A stretch of 64,000 nucleotides of DNA. Origin: Gilliamella apicola. Lineage in GTDB: Bacteria > Pseudomonadota > Gammaproteobacteria > Enterobacterales > Orbaceae. Positions 26,765 through 36,542 of this stretch are shown here, piece after piece. A program made the position numbers and the translations under genes. The notes under the pieces were generated by a model. That model worked only from the letters and a program-made list of their open reading frames with translations, searched no databases and was not told the origin of the DNA. Position 1 is the stretch's first letter; the number at the start of each line of letters is the position of its first letter. The stretch is from the NCBI RefSeq assembly GCF_003202915.1, contig NZ_QGLP01000007.1, positions 62,001 through 126,000 of the forward strand, written 5' to 3'.

Positions 26765-29434
26765 CTAATCAGGTATCACCGGTTTACTTGCTGCGGCATA
26801 AGCGTGATCTTGGGCGCTTAATCCACCAGCATTACCTTTACCGTCATAGTGATAATCCAATTCTTCTCGAGTCTTTATTTTACTATCAGATTGCACATAA
26901 TCTGGAGCTGGAGCCTTAGTCATTATTGATGATGAATAACCTGAAGCAGTATCAGCTGTAGATTGGCTGATTTCTTGTTCTGTAGACTGTTTCTCAATAT
27001 TAGATTGAGTAGCAGATGTTGTGATATTTGATTGCGATATACTTGCAACATCTTGTTTAGCGTTAGCTGAAGAGACCTCATCTTTGATTACAATTGGTAA
27101 TAACAGTGAAGGGATCACGGTAACAGTGTTACTTGGCTCATCACGACTCACTTGACTATAATCAACCGCTACACGACCTAATGCCAGCTCTAATGAAGCG
27201 GCGGCAAACTCTAATGGCATTGCTGACTGTTTTAATTCGGTATTTTTGCCACGTCGTTTAGTCCGAGGGGCATTCATACGCAAATGTCGAGAAGTTCGTC
27301 GTTGACGTTTCGGTTGGGCATCAGCGGTTACGTTACTATCGTCTGATTCAGGAACAATAACTGGTACTAATAATGTCGGAATAACGATACGCTCTTTTTC
27401 ATCTGGTACCGGCGCATCACTATTTTTAACCCGAACGCTCTTAGTTAATGTACGCTGTTGTCGCCTTGGTTTCGCTTCCTTTTGTTTTGGTTGTACCGGT
27501 TCACTCGCTACTTTATCGGCTTTAATGTTATTTGCTGTATTAGCGGCATTTGCGGTATTACCATTTTGTTTACTTCGACGATTAGGGCGCGTAGTCTCTT
27601 TAACCTCTTCAGTTGCTGTATTATTTGCTACTGAACCATTATTGCTATTACGGTTATTACGTTGACGTCGATTATTTGTACGTTGGTTATCTCGTCGTTT
27701 ATTTGACTGAGGTTTAACTTCTGGCTTAGGTTCATCCTCTTGAGCAGCAAACAGCTGTTGAAGCTTCTTAAAGAAACCAACAAATAAACCGCTAGATTTT
27801 TCAACTTGTTTCGGTTCGGTTTTCGCCTTAGCTGCTTTGCTCGCTTCGACTTTAGGGCCCGATAAAACTGCTTGCTCTACCACCAACTCAGCAACTTGAT
27901 CTTCTTCCTCTTCTTCAAGTTCACGAATCAGCTTAGGTAAATTGTAACTTAGTACATCGGTCTCTTCACCACTGCGTTTACGAATCACTTTATAAAGCGG
28001 TGTTTCCATCTCTTCATCGCCAGCAATAACGATTTTCACATCTGGGTGCATTCTTTCAATATTAGTAATTGCTCGGCGCTTTTCGTTGAGCAAGTAGCTG
28101 GCAATTGGCACTGGTACTATTACGTCAATTTGCACGGTATTATCTTTCATCGCTTCTTCTTGAATTAAACGAAGAATTGACAGTGATAATGAATTATTAT
28201 CACGAACGGTACCGGTTCCTTGACAACGCGGACAAATATGATGGGTTGCTTCTCGCAAAGATGGGCTTAAACGTTGGCGAGACATTTCAAGCAAACCAAA
28301 ACGGGAAATACGCGTGGTTTGAATTCTTGCTCGGTCAGTTTTCATGGCTTCTTTTAGACGATTTTCGACTTCTCGTTGATTACGAATTGGTGTCATATCA
28401 ATAAAGTCGATAACAATCAAACCACCTAAATCACGTAAACGTAATTGGCGAGCTATCTCTTCTGCCGCTTCAAGATTAGTATTAAATGCCGTCTCTTCAA
28501 TATCGCTACCACGAATAGATTTAGCAGAGTTAATATCAATCGCAGTTAATGCTTCGGTCGCATCGATTACAATCGAACCACCAGATGGTAAGCGAACTTC
28601 ACGTTGGAATGCGGATTCAATCTGACCTTCGATTTGGAAATGGTTAAACAGTGGTACATCACCATCATAAAGTTTAAGGCGACTAACGTACTCAACTCGA
28701 CCTAAATCAACTAAGCGTTTTTTTGCAATCTCAAGTACTTTTGGATTATCGATAAGAATATCACCGACATCATCACGTAAATAATCACGAAATGCGCGCG
28801 TAATAATATCACTTTCTTTATGAATTAAACTTGGTGCGGGATGATTCTTAGACTCATTTTGAATTGCGGTCCAATAATTAACTAAGGCATTTAAATCCTG
28901 TTGTAACTCTTCTTGGCTTTTACCTACGCCAGCGGTTCTTGCAATGACGCCCATGCCTTTAGGTTTTTCTAACGCATCGATAACGCGTTTTAGATCAGCG
29001 CGCTCTTCACCTTCAATACGACGCGAAACCCCTCCAGCTCTTGGGTCATTTGGCATTAATACTAAGTAGCTACCGGCTAAACTAATATAAGTTGTTAACG
29101 CTGCCCCTTTTTTGCCACGAATCTCTTTTTCAATTTGAATAAGGACTTCTTGACCTTCTTGTAAATGTTTAATACTGCGACGGCCAGAAATATTTGAAGG
29201 GAAATAGCTTTCAGCGATCTCTTTTAATGGTAAAAAACCATCTCGCTCTCCACCATACGAAACAAAAGCGGCTTCTAAACTAGGATTGATTTTAGTAATT
29301 TTGCCTTTATAAATATTGGCTTTTTTTTGTTCGTGACCAAGGCTCTCGATATCTAAATCATACAAGCGTTGGCCATCAACAAGGGCAACGCGCAGCTCTT
29401 CTTGCTGTGTTGCGTTGATTAGCATTCTTTTCAT
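26765..29434 (-). CDS. rne: Ribonuclease E with compact degradosome scaffold
   Basis: The essential endoribonuclease that initiates mRNA decay and processes rRNA and tRNA. It has 889 residues (E. coli: 1061). The catalytic half carries an S1 domain (about 36-118), Mg2+-binding Asp300 (ALTAIDINSAK) and Asp343 (VIDFIDM), and the Zn-link Cys401/Cys404 (CPRCQGTG). The scaffold half keeps an amphipathic membrane-anchor helix (about 549-563), Arg-rich RNA-binding tracts (about 579-595 and 655-661), an enolase-site-like segment (RHLRMNAP, then MPLEFAAASLELALGRV, to about 757) and a C-terminal PNPase-site-like tail (APAPDYV, then DGKGNAGG). Two similar hydrophobic motifs at 683-694 and 773-783 are discussed separately. 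Confidence 0.96.
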   Translation of the reverse strand: MKRMLINATQQEELRVALVDGQRLYDLDIESLGHEQKKANIYKGKITKINPSLEAAFVSYGGERDGFLPLKEIAESYFPSNISGRRSIKHLQEGQEVLIQIEKEIRGKKGAALTTYISLAGSYLVLMPNDPRAGGVSRRIEGEERADLKRVIDALEKPKGMGVIARTAGVGKSQEELQQDLNALVNYWTAIQNESKNHPAPSLIHKESDIITRAFRDYLRDDVGDILIDNPKVLEIAKKRLVDLGRVEYVSRLKLYDGDVPLFNHFQIEGQIESAFQREVRLPSGGSIVIDATEALTAIDINSAKSIRGSDIEETAFNTNLEAAEEIARQLRLRDLGGLIVIDFIDMTPIRNQREVENRLKEAMKTDRARIQTTRISRFGLLEMSRQRLSPSLREATHHICPRCQGTGTVRDNNSLSLSILRLIQEEAMKDNTVQIDVIVPVPIASYLLNEKRRAITNIERMHPDVKIVIAGDEEMETPLYKVIRKRSGEETDVLSYNLPKLIRELEEEEEDQVAELVVEQAVLSGPKVEASKAAKAKTEPKQVEKSSGLFVGFFKKLQQLFAAQEDEPKPEVKPQSNKRRDNQRTNNRRQRNNRNSNNGSVANNTATEEVKETTRPNRRSKQNGNTANAANTANNIKADKVASEPVQPKQKEAKPRRQQRTLTKSVRVKNSDAPVPDEKERIVIPTLLVPVIVPESDDSNVTADAQPKRQRRTSRHLRMNAPRTKRRGKNTELKQSAMPLEFAAASLELALGRVAVDYSQVSRDEPSNTVTVIPSLLLPIVIKDEVSSANAKQDVASISQSNITTSATQSNIEKQSTEQEISQSTADTASGYSSSIMTKAPAPDYVQSDSKIKTREELDYHYDGKGNAGGLSAQDHAYAAASKPVIPD

Positions 29435-30166
29435 TATTCTACACTCTTGATTAATCTAAATTAACTGTAGGTAGAATTTTATTATTAATAAACGCTTATT
29501 TTAACAATAATAAACAATAGTACTTAACTAAATATTTCGGTATACCGTATTCATTATTTTATTTGTGTTATTTTTGTTATTATTTTATGTGAAATCAGTA
29601 TAAATTATACAACATCAATATACTGTTTAACGGTAATATTACATTCAAAACACTTATGTACTGTTTTCAATACCACTAAACTGACAACAATTGATATTAT
29701 TTCAACGATGAGTTTGCAAATTTCTACAATTTAACAAACCGCAAAATCTTTATATGATTGTTTAAAATAAACATATTAATTAATTATAATAATTCTACTT
29801 ACGCTATTTTATTTTGACAAACTGTAATGTCTAACGCCATTGCTGCATTACACGGATAAATTATCCCTGCCTATTATTCACGTTTCAGCAGAGGATAGCA
29901 AGTAAATTAAACTGATTATTTTATAAACAATTACCTGTTAATTTTAGCTGAGTGCCAAAATCGGTAAGTAGCTTAATCGCAAACGATCTTTTTTGGTTGT
30001 TTGCTAAAGGCGATATAGATGAATTTTTTTGCTTATCATCATTAATTTTATACACCATTTTATTAATGTATTAAACCTAACAATAACACTGGTGCATATC
30101 CTTATTTTAACCGTATAATACCCAGTAGATTTGCTTGTGAAATGAACAATAAAATAGTGTGTATTT
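29435..30166. other. Long intergenic region: rne leader and syd upstream region
   Basis: Seven hundred bases without a convincing gene. It should hold the rne 5' leader, autoregulatory in E. coli. A minus-strand TATAAT at 29609-29604, with a weak TTAAAC about 15 bp upstream, is a candidate rne promoter giving a leader of roughly 160 nt. Several small inverted repeats occur: 29538-29547 (CGGTATACCG), 29853-29865 (GGATAA/TTATCC) and a bulged CTGC/GCAG pair just after it. I see no tRNA or known riboswitch. Confidence 0.4.
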
Positions 30167-30700
30167 ATGGAATTACCGGAAAAAGTTGCTCTACTTGATT
30201 TTACCCAGCGCTGGATTGCTCAATTTGATGACGCTCCCAAAAGTGAAGAATTACACTCGTTACCCTCACCTTGCATTATAAAAACCGAAAATCTTGCTGT
30301 TTATTGGCAACCTTTTTTGCTTATTCCGCCAAGAGATTTAACCATCGTTGAACAAGTGGTTAATATCAAGATACATCCAAGTGCTCATATTTATTACGGC
30401 ACACAATATGCGGCCAATATGACCGCCAAATTTGCTGATATTGAGCTAATTTTACTGCAACCATGGAGTGATGATGACTTCGCCAATTTAGAACAAAATT
30501 TAATTGCGCATCTATCTCAATTAAGAAAATTAAAACGTCAGCCAACCATTTTCATTGGTTCAACCGATAAAGATACGGAAATCATCGCATTAAATAACTT
30601 AACAGGAGAAGTGGTTAAAGAAGATTTAATAACCGGGCAGTTAAGTACGTTAACATCTGATTTAAAATCATTTTTTGAAAAATTGGAAATTAAAAACTGA
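30167..30700 (+). CDS. syd: SecY-interacting protein Syd
   Basis: Syd is a peripheral membrane protein that binds SecY and influences Sec translocon quality control. The 177-residue product matches E. coli Syd in length and in motifs: PSPCIIKTENLAVYWQPF, HIYYGTQYAANMTAKFADIELILLQPWSDDDF and NLTGEVVKEDL. It appears monocistronic; aspC follows after 128 bp on the same strand. Confidence 0.93.
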   Translation: MELPEKVALLDFTQRWIAQFDDAPKSEELHSLPSPCIIKTENLAVYWQPFLLIPPRDLTIVEQVVNIKIHPSAHIYYGTQYAANMTAKFADIELILLQPWSDDDFANLEQNLIAHLSQLRKLKRQPTIFIGSTDKDTEIIALNNLTGEVVKEDLITGQLSTLTSDLKSFFEKLEIKN

Positions 30701-30828
30701 TAACTTGGGAGGGATAACCACTGTTAATGGTAAAATATTGCGCCAAAACAAGATTGCTAACCAAATTGTAACTTACCAAACAATGTGTATATAATGCATT
30801 GAGGGTCAGAAAAAGAAATAGGTACATT

Positions 30829-32004
30829 ATGTTTGAATATTTATTAGCAGCACCTGCAGATCCCATCTTAGGTTTAGCGGATCTCTATAACAAGGACGAA
30901 CGCACCAACAAAATCAATTTAAGTGTTGGTGTTTATAAAGATGAGACCACCAAAACGCCTATTTTAGAAAGTGTAAAAAAAGCTGAGCATCTAATATTAA
31001 ATGATGAAACCACCAAAAGCTATTTACCTATCGATGGTCTTAATCCATTTAATAGTGCCACCCAAACTCTACTATTCGGTAATGAAAATCCACGAGCTCG
31101 AACCGCGCAAGCACCAGGAGGCACCGGAGCATTGCGTATTATGGCGGATTTCTTGTCGCGTCGTACCAAAGTAAAACGTGTCTGGGTAAGTAATCCATCT
31201 TGGCCAAATCATCGTAGTGTATTCCAAACCGCGGGCTTAGAAGTTCGCGAATATCGTTATTACAATGCGCAAACACGAAGCTTAGATTTTGAGGGATTAA
31301 TCAGTGATTTAAGCCTAGTTGCCGAGGGTGAAGCGGTGTTATTTCATGGCTGTTGCCATAATCCAACCGGCATTGATCCAACACCGGAACAATGGCAAGC
31401 TATCTCAGAATTAGCGTTAAAAAACGGTTGGTTACCACTATTCGACCTCGCTTATCAAGGATTTGGTCAAGGGATAGAAGAGGACGTATATGGGCTTAGA
31501 TTATTTGCCAATAGTCAGCCGGAACTCTTAATTGCCAGCTCTTACTCTAAAAATTTCGGTCTTTATAATGAGCGTGTGGGGGCATTTACGTTAATTGCTG
31601 CTGATAGCGAGATTGCTGATCGCGCCTTTAGTCAGGTAAAAACCATTATCAGAGCTAATTACTCCAATCCACCCGCGCATGGCGCTAAAATTGTCTCTTA
31701 TATTTTAAATAATGAAGAACTAAAAGAAGAGTGGATTGATGAATTAACCAGCATGCGCCAACGGATACATCGTATGCGGCAGCTATTTGTTAAAACGCTA
31801 CAAGACAAAGGGGCTAACCAAGACTTTAGTTTTATTACTAAACAAAATGGCATGTTCTCATTTAGTGGTTTAAATGAAGAACAAGTGCTTAAATTACGTG
31901 ATGATTATGGTATTTACATTGTTAACTCCGGCCGAATTAATGTCGCTGGAATGACTATTGATAATATGTCGAGATTATGTGAATCGATTGTCGACGTTTT
32001 ATAG
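30829..32004 (+). CDS. aspC: Aspartate/aromatic aminotransferase
   Basis: A fold-type I PLP aminotransferase of 391 residues that converts oxaloacetate plus glutamate to aspartate and can act on aromatic amino acids. The PLP lysine is Lys241 in [36 protein letters not shown] and the substrate Arg in SGRINVAGM are intact. Similarity is higher to AspC than to TyrB. The ATG at 30829 gives the family N-terminus [16 protein letters not shown]; the frame runs open 10 codons further to a TTG without support. Confidence 0.94.
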   Translation: MFEYLLAAPADPILGLADLYNKDERTNKINLSVGVYKDETTKTPILESVKKAEHLILNDETTKSYLPIDGLNPFNSATQTLLFGNENPRARTAQAPGGTGALRIMADFLSRRTKVKRVWVSNPSWPNHRSVFQTAGLEVREYRYYNAQTRSLDFEGLISDLSLVAEGEAVLFHGCCHNPTGIDPTPEQWQAISELALKNGWLPLFDLAYQGFGQGIEEDVYGLRLFANSQPELLIASSYSKNFGLYNERVGAFTLIAADSEIADRAFSQVKTIIRANYSNPPAHGAKIVSYILNNEELKEEWIDELTSMRQRIHRMRQLFVKTLQDKGANQDFSFITKQNGMFSFSGLNEEQVLKLRDDYGIYIVNSGRINVAGMTIDNMSRLCESIVDVL

Positions 32005-32395
32005 TTGGTCATTTTAATAAACTTTTGTTTAATCTTGTCGAATACATTGGTAGTTAATCTACATTTTAGTCACCAATGTATTCAATTTCTTGAATATAAA
32101 AATCTGCTTAAAACCGCAATCAATATTAGGTGTTAGGCCCTGAATGGCTAGCAACCATCATTACATTCACGTTTAATAAAAAATTGATTTTTATTGACCT
32201 TTTTGACCTTTCCCACCTGCTCGACAAAATTTTTGCCAGTTCCCCATCTTTTTAAACAATAAATGAAGAATAGGGTTGCATTATTAATTCTATTATTCTT
32301 TTTAGTTATATCGATAGACAAACTAACTATTAGACGTTAATTCAATAATTAATAATAATTGCTAACGACATGGTATTTTGATTAAGGATGGTTTT
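32005..32395. other. Intergenic region between aspC and the lyase operon
   Basis: About 390 bases without a gene. Three elements are visible: the long inverted repeat at 32040-32083 downstream of aspC, a perfect tandem duplication of TTGACCTTT at 32194-32211, and AAGGA at 32384-32388, which fixes the GTG start of the lyase. No confident promoter could be assigned. Confidence 0.5.
32040..32083 (+). terminator. Hairpin downstream of aspC
   Basis: GAATACATTGGT (32040-32051) and ACCAATGTATTC (32072-32083) are perfect 12-bp complements around a 20-nt loop, followed by AATTTCTTG. It starts 36 bp after the aspC stop and is a plausible though loop-heavy terminator. Confidence 0.5.
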
Positions 32396-33757
32396 GTGGC
32401 ATCGCATATTTTAGATTTTTTAATTTTAGGCAACAATTTTGGTACTAGCGAAATGCGTCAGATATGGTCTGAGCAAAATCGTTTAGAGAAGCAAGTAAAA
32501 GTCGAAGTGGCTTTGGCAAAAGCACAAGGTGAATTAGGGGTGATTCCTGCTGAGATTGCTGATACCATTATTGCCAAAGCGGATGCATCAAAATTATCCC
32601 TTGAACAACTTGCCGAAGAGGCAGCCAAAGCCAAACATTCACTAATGTCAACCATCAGTGCCTTGCAAAAGCAAGTTGGCGACGCTGGTGAATACATTCA
32701 TTATGGCGCAACCACTCAAGATATTGTTGATACAGCAACCGTCCTACAGATACAACAATCATTCGCTATCATTGAACGGGATACCAAATTAATTGCTAGT
32801 CAATTAAAACTGTTAGCAAAACAATATCAATATTTACCGATAGTCGGTCGTACCCACGGTATGCAAGCCTTACCAACCACATTTGGCTTTAAATTAGCGG
32901 TGTGGTTAGATGAGTTTGTTCGCCATTTACAACGTTTATCTGAAATTAAACAACGGGTTTTAGTGGGTAATATAAGTGGCGCTATTTGTACTTACGCATC
33001 AATGGGAGAACTCGGCCCACAAGTTGAGCAGCGAGCGCTAACGTTACTTGGACTCAATACACCCAATATAGGTTGGCAAGCAGCCCGCGACCGATTTTCT
33101 GAATATGCATCAGTGATAGCCCTTATTAGTGGCACACTTGGCAAAATTGGTAACGAATTTTACAACCTGATGCGAACCGAAATAAATGAGGTCGAAGAGC
33201 CGTTTTCCGACGGTAAAATTGGATCAACCACCATGCCGCATAAACGTAACCCTGCCGCCTTAGAGGGGTTGGCTAGTCTTACCGCCCCTTTATTGAAAAG
33301 TGTGGCGCTTATTCATGAATCAATGAAGGTTGAACATGAGCGTGATGCCATGAGTTGGCGTGCGGAGTGGATCGCGCTACCGGAAATCAATCTCTATATT
33401 TCCGCGCAACTGCAAACGGCTTTAGCCGTGTTAAAAGGTTTAAAGGTAAATGCCGATCAAATGTTAGCTAATTTAGCAAAACAAAATGGCTTACTGTTAT
33501 CCGAAAAAATAATGTTTGAAATTGGCAAACGTCTAGGCAAACAAACCGCTCACCATTTAATTTATGAAAACGCTATGCAAGCATTTGAACAAAATCGACC
33601 ATTTAAATCACTATTATTAGAGGATCCTCGTATAAATAATCACTTTACGGAATCTGAACTCGATAATTGGCTAAATCCAATTAATTATCTCGGCAGTGCA
33701 GCCGAAAAGGTTGAACAAGTCATCAAATATGCCGAGCAAAGCGGAGTATTATTATGA
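32396..33757 (+). CDS. Lyase of the fumarase/aspartase superfamily (PurB/PcaB-like)
   Basis: A 453-residue cytoplasmic lyase. The superfamily signature GSTTMPHKRNPAALE with its flexible loop is present, as are the HYGATTQDIVDTA and VGRTHGMQALPTTFG active-site segments. The family catalyses beta-elimination releasing fumarate, or the related CMLE cyclisation. A GTG start at 32396, 7 nt after AAGGA, yields the typical N-terminus MASHILDFL of carboxymuconate cycloisomerase-like lyases. Its stop overlaps the next start (ATGA). Housekeeping adenylosuccinate lyase is unlikely given the transporter-linked operon; a role in degrading an imported amino acid or N-substituted aspartate is inferred. Confidence 0.85.
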   Translation: MASHILDFLILGNNFGTSEMRQIWSEQNRLEKQVKVEVALAKAQGELGVIPAEIADTIIAKADASKLSLEQLAEEAAKAKHSLMSTISALQKQVGDAGEYIHYGATTQDIVDTATVLQIQQSFAIIERDTKLIASQLKLLAKQYQYLPIVGRTHGMQALPTTFGFKLAVWLDEFVRHLQRLSEIKQRVLVGNISGAICTYASMGELGPQVEQRALTLLGLNTPNIGWQAARDRFSEYASVIALISGTLGKIGNEFYNLMRTEINEVEEPFSDGKIGSTTMPHKRNPAALEGLASLTAPLLKSVALIHESMKVEHERDAMSWRAEWIALPEINLYISAQLQTALAVLKGLKVNADQMLANLAKQNGLLLSEKIMFEIGKRLGKQTAHHLIYENAMQAFEQNRPFKSLLLEDPRINNHFTESELDNWLNPINYLGSAAEKVEQVIKYAEQSGVLL

Positions 33758-34275
33758 GCTTTCGCTTAATCAAGGGTTCCGATATTCGGGCATATCAGCA
33801 ATTATTGCACCGTGCCTATCAAGCCACATCACAATTAGGCATTCATTTTGCTGCTGCCACTGTCGAACCAGAAGAAATCGCTCAGCATATTGATTCGAAT
33901 GCCGTATATCTACTGGAAAAAGAGCAACAATTAATATCAACGCTTAGTATTCGTTTTCCATGGGGAAATAACCCAGGCCCTTATGGCTTACCGCATTTAG
34001 GCTGGTTTGCCACCGATCCAACTTATAAAGGGCAAGGCTACGGTAATGCATTATGGGATTGGGTTGAAAACGAAATTCTAATTAATCAACTTAAGCTACC
34101 GGCAGTCACTTTAGGTACAGCAGCCAATCATCCATGGCTAGCCAAATTATATCGCCAAAAAGGCTATCAACCAATTGGCCAAGCAGATTTAACTAGTGAT
34201 CACACTACCCTTTATTTTGAAAAAATATTCAATCATCAAAACTATACCAATTGGATGAAGAGGAGTCATCGATAA
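33754..34275 (+). CDS. GNAT-family N-acetyltransferase
   Basis: A 173-residue acetyl-CoA-dependent acyltransferase with the GNAT core: a beta-strand 4 region (LGWFATDPTYKGQGYGNALWDWVE) containing the pyrophosphate-binding Q/RxxGxG/A-type motif as KGQGYGNA, and the C-terminal LYRQKGYQPIG segment. It overlaps the lyase by ATGA and the binding protein by 1 nt, so the three are translationally coupled. The substrate is presumably the imported compound or a breakdown product; this cannot be read directly. Confidence 0.85.
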   Translation: MSFRLIKGSDIRAYQQLLHRAYQATSQLGIHFAAATVEPEEIAQHIDSNAVYLLEKEQQLISTLSIRFPWGNNPGPYGLPHLGWFATDPTYKGQGYGNALWDWVENEILINQLKLPAVTLGTAANHPWLAKLYRQKGYQPIGQADLTSDHTTLYFEKIFNHQNYTNWMKRSHR

Positions 34276-35057
34276 TGAAAAAAATCATAACGTGGTTTGC
34301 TGCTATTTTATTAACCAGCCTAAGCTTAATTGGTTGTGATGATCAATCTAACCATCAGGCAACTGAACAAAATATTATTAAAGTAGGCTCTACAGGCCAA
34401 AGCTATCCAAATGGTTATAAACAAGATGGTAAGTTAGTTGGATTTGATGTTGAGGTGACCGAAGCGATTGCCAATGAGTTAGGTTATAAAGTTGAATGGA
34501 TAATTGCTGAGTTTGGTGGATTAATGGGACAATTTGACTCAGGCCGTTTAGACACCGTGGCTAATGCGGTGGCGGTAACTCCCGCGCGTCAGGCTAAATA
34601 TGATTTCTCCGAAACTTATAGTTTTTATGGCAGTCAAATTGTTACTCATAAAGACAATAACAATATTAATCAGTTAACTGATTTCAATGGCAAAACTATC
34701 GCCGGCGTACTTGGTTCAAATCATATCAATAACCTAAAAAAAGCATTTCCAAATAACGAAATTACCATCAAAACTTATGAAACCCGAGATGGTGCAATGC
34801 ATGACGCTGAATTTCAACGCGTCGATGGTTATGTCAATTCCAAACCCATTTTATTGGCCGAGATCAAACGAAAAAATCTACCATTTAAGCTAGTTGGCGA
34901 TCCTATTACGATTGAACAAGTTGCCTTCCCTTTTAATAAAGATGAAAAAGGCCAAGCTTTACGCGAAAAATTTAACCAAGTGATCGAAAAATTACGTGCT
35001 AATGGCACACTGAAAAATCTGTCGATTAAATATTTTGGTGAAGATATTACCTCATGA
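34275..35057 (+). CDS. Amino-acid ABC transporter substrate-binding lipoprotein
   Basis: A 260-residue family 3 solute-binding protein of the polar amino-acid type. The signal peptide ends in lipobox LIGC, so it should be a membrane-anchored lipoprotein. The ligand-binding pattern is visible: FDVEVTEAIANELGY, DTVANAVAVTPARQAKYDFS (Arg binds the alpha-carboxylate in relatives) and NGKTIAGVLGSNH. The start overlaps the GNAT stop (TAATG) and its stop overlaps the permease start (ATGA). An in-frame upstream start at 34251 would destroy the signal peptide. Ligand unknown. Confidence 0.9.
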   Translation: MKKIITWFAAILLTSLSLIGCDDQSNHQATEQNIIKVGSTGQSYPNGYKQDGKLVGFDVEVTEAIANELGYKVEWIIAEFGGLMGQFDSGRLDTVANAVAVTPARQAKYDFSETYSFYGSQIVTHKDNNNINQLTDFNGKTIAGVLGSNHINNLKKAFPNNEITIKTYETRDGAMHDAEFQRVDGYVNSKPILLAEIKRKNLPFKLVGDPITIEQVAFPFNKDEKGQALREKFNQVIEKLRANGTLKNLSIKYFGEDITS

Positions 35058-35725
35058 ATTTTAATATAAACTATTTTTTTAGTGTATTTCCGCAGATATT
35101 ACCTTATCTGCCGGTTACACTTTTTATTGCCATCGTTTCAATTCTGTTTGCCATTATATTGGGACTTGCCATCGCGCTCATTCGAAACAATCGGATTATT
35201 ATTATTGATTCTTGTTTGGCACTGTTTATCTCGTTATTTCGTGGTATTCCATCCGTTGTTTTACTGTTTATTATTTACTATGGTTTACCACAAATATTTC
35301 CAATAATGAAACATATGGGGGCAACTACCGCGGCAATCATCTGTTTTAGTTTAAAATATTCGGCTTATTTAGCCGAGATCTTTCGTGCAGGTTTAGCATC
35401 GGTTGATCATGGACAAAAAGAGGCAGGATTAACCTCAGGGTTAAGTACCATTCAGGTTTATCGTGGCATCATATTACCGCAAGCGATGATCAACGCCCTA
35501 CCGAATACCGGTAATATGTTTATTTCACTACTTAAAGATTCATCTGTAGCTTTTTTTGTCGGCGTACAAGAGCTATTAGCGGCAGGAAAAATGTTAACCG
35601 CAAATTCTTTCCTCTACTTTGAAACTTATTTAGCCGTCGGTATTGTTTATTGGCTAACGGTTGTCGCCTATTCATGGTTACAAAAGCAGCTAGAACGAAA
35701 ACTGACTAAACCATATCATCGTTAA
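35054..35725 (+). CDS. Amino-acid ABC transporter permease
   Basis: A 223-residue HisM/GlnP-type inner-membrane permease with about five helices and the conserved EAA loop (EIFRAGLASVDHGQKEAGLTSG). It is coupled to the binding-protein gene by an ATGA overlap, and the ATPase follows after about 10 bp. Only one permease gene is present, so it probably works as a homodimer, as in many PAAT importers. Confidence 0.92.
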   Translation: MNFNINYFFSVFPQILPYLPVTLFIAIVSILFAIILGLAIALIRNNRIIIIDSCLALFISLFRGIPSVVLLFIIYYGLPQIFPIMKHMGATTAAIICFSLKYSAYLAEIFRAGLASVDHGQKEAGLTSGLSTIQVYRGIILPQAMINALPNTGNMFISLLKDSSVAFFVGVQELLAAGKMLTANSFLYFETYLAVGIVYWLTVVAYSWLQKQLERKLTKPYHR

Positions 35726-35735
35726 GGAGAGCATG

Positions 35736-36488
35736 ATGATTAATGTATCTCATTTATCTAAACGATTTGGCAATCATGAAGTATTAAAAGAAATAAATCT
35801 CAGTATTAAACAAGGTGAAGTAGTTGCCATTATTGGGCCGTCAGGCTCTGGAAAATCAACTTTATTGCGTTGTCTTAATTTACTTGAAAAGCCCAATAGC
35901 GGTACTATTGCTATTGATCAAGTCATACTTAATAGTCAACATTACAACCATAAACAAGAAACCAATTTACGCAAACAGTCGGCAATGGTTTTTCAACACT
36001 ATAATTTATTTAAAAATAAAACCGCATTAGAGAATATTACTTATCCCTTAATAGTCGGTCAAAAAATGGCTAAAGATAAAGCCAAACAGTATGGGTTATC
36101 ATTATTAGAGCGTGTTGGCATGTTAGCTTATGCTAATCAATACCCAATCACCTTATCAGGAGGACAACAACAACGAGTTGCCATTGCCAGAGCTTTAGCG
36201 GTAAGACCCAAAGTGTTATTATTTGACGAACCAACATCAGCATTAGATCCCGAGCGAGTACATGAAGTTCTGCAAGTGATGTTAAAACTGGCTAAAGAAA
36301 ATATTACCATGTTGATAGTAACCCACGAGATGGAGTTTGCCAAATATGTCGCCGATCGTATCATTTTTATGAGCAATGGTATTATTGTAGAGGAAGGGCA
36401 AGCAAAATCATTAATTGATAATCCACAACATGAGTTAACCCAACGCTTTTTACGGCAACTCACTGATGAGGTGGATTTTGAGATTTAA
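35736..36488 (+). CDS. Amino-acid ABC transporter ATP-binding protein
   Basis: A 250-residue GlnQ/HisP-type ATPase with Walker A GPSGSGKST, Q-loop VFQHYNLFKN, signature LSGGQQQR, Walker B VLLFDEPTSALD and the H-loop in VTHEME. Two adjacent ATGs exist (35733 and 35736); AAGGAGA favours the second. It ends the coupled lyase-GNAT-ABC operon and faces the convergent MmgE/PrpD gene 54 bp away. Confidence 0.93.
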   Translation: MINVSHLSKRFGNHEVLKEINLSIKQGEVVAIIGPSGSGKSTLLRCLNLLEKPNSGTIAIDQVILNSQHYNHKQETNLRKQSAMVFQHYNLFKNKTALENITYPLIVGQKMAKDKAKQYGLSLLERVGMLAYANQYPITLSGGQQQRVAIARALAVRPKVLLFDEPTSALDPERVHEVLQVMLKLAKENITMLIVTHEMEFAKYVADRIIFMSNGIIVEEGQAKSLIDNPQHELTQRFLRQLTDEVDFEI

Positions 36489-36542
36489 CCTTACCTTTAT
36501 AAAATGGTTAAGTTGTTTATCCTCACTATCCAATCTCAAGCA

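Noticed and set aside
29984-30000. PurR-like half palindrome (CGCAAACG) upstream of syd
   Set aside because: Only the left half matches the PurR consensus and the neighbours are not purine genes.
32396-33757. Lyase as the housekeeping adenylosuccinate lyase PurB
   Set aside because: Its N-terminus is CMLE-like, it is coupled to a GNAT and an ABC importer, and no purine or hflD-type neighbours are present.
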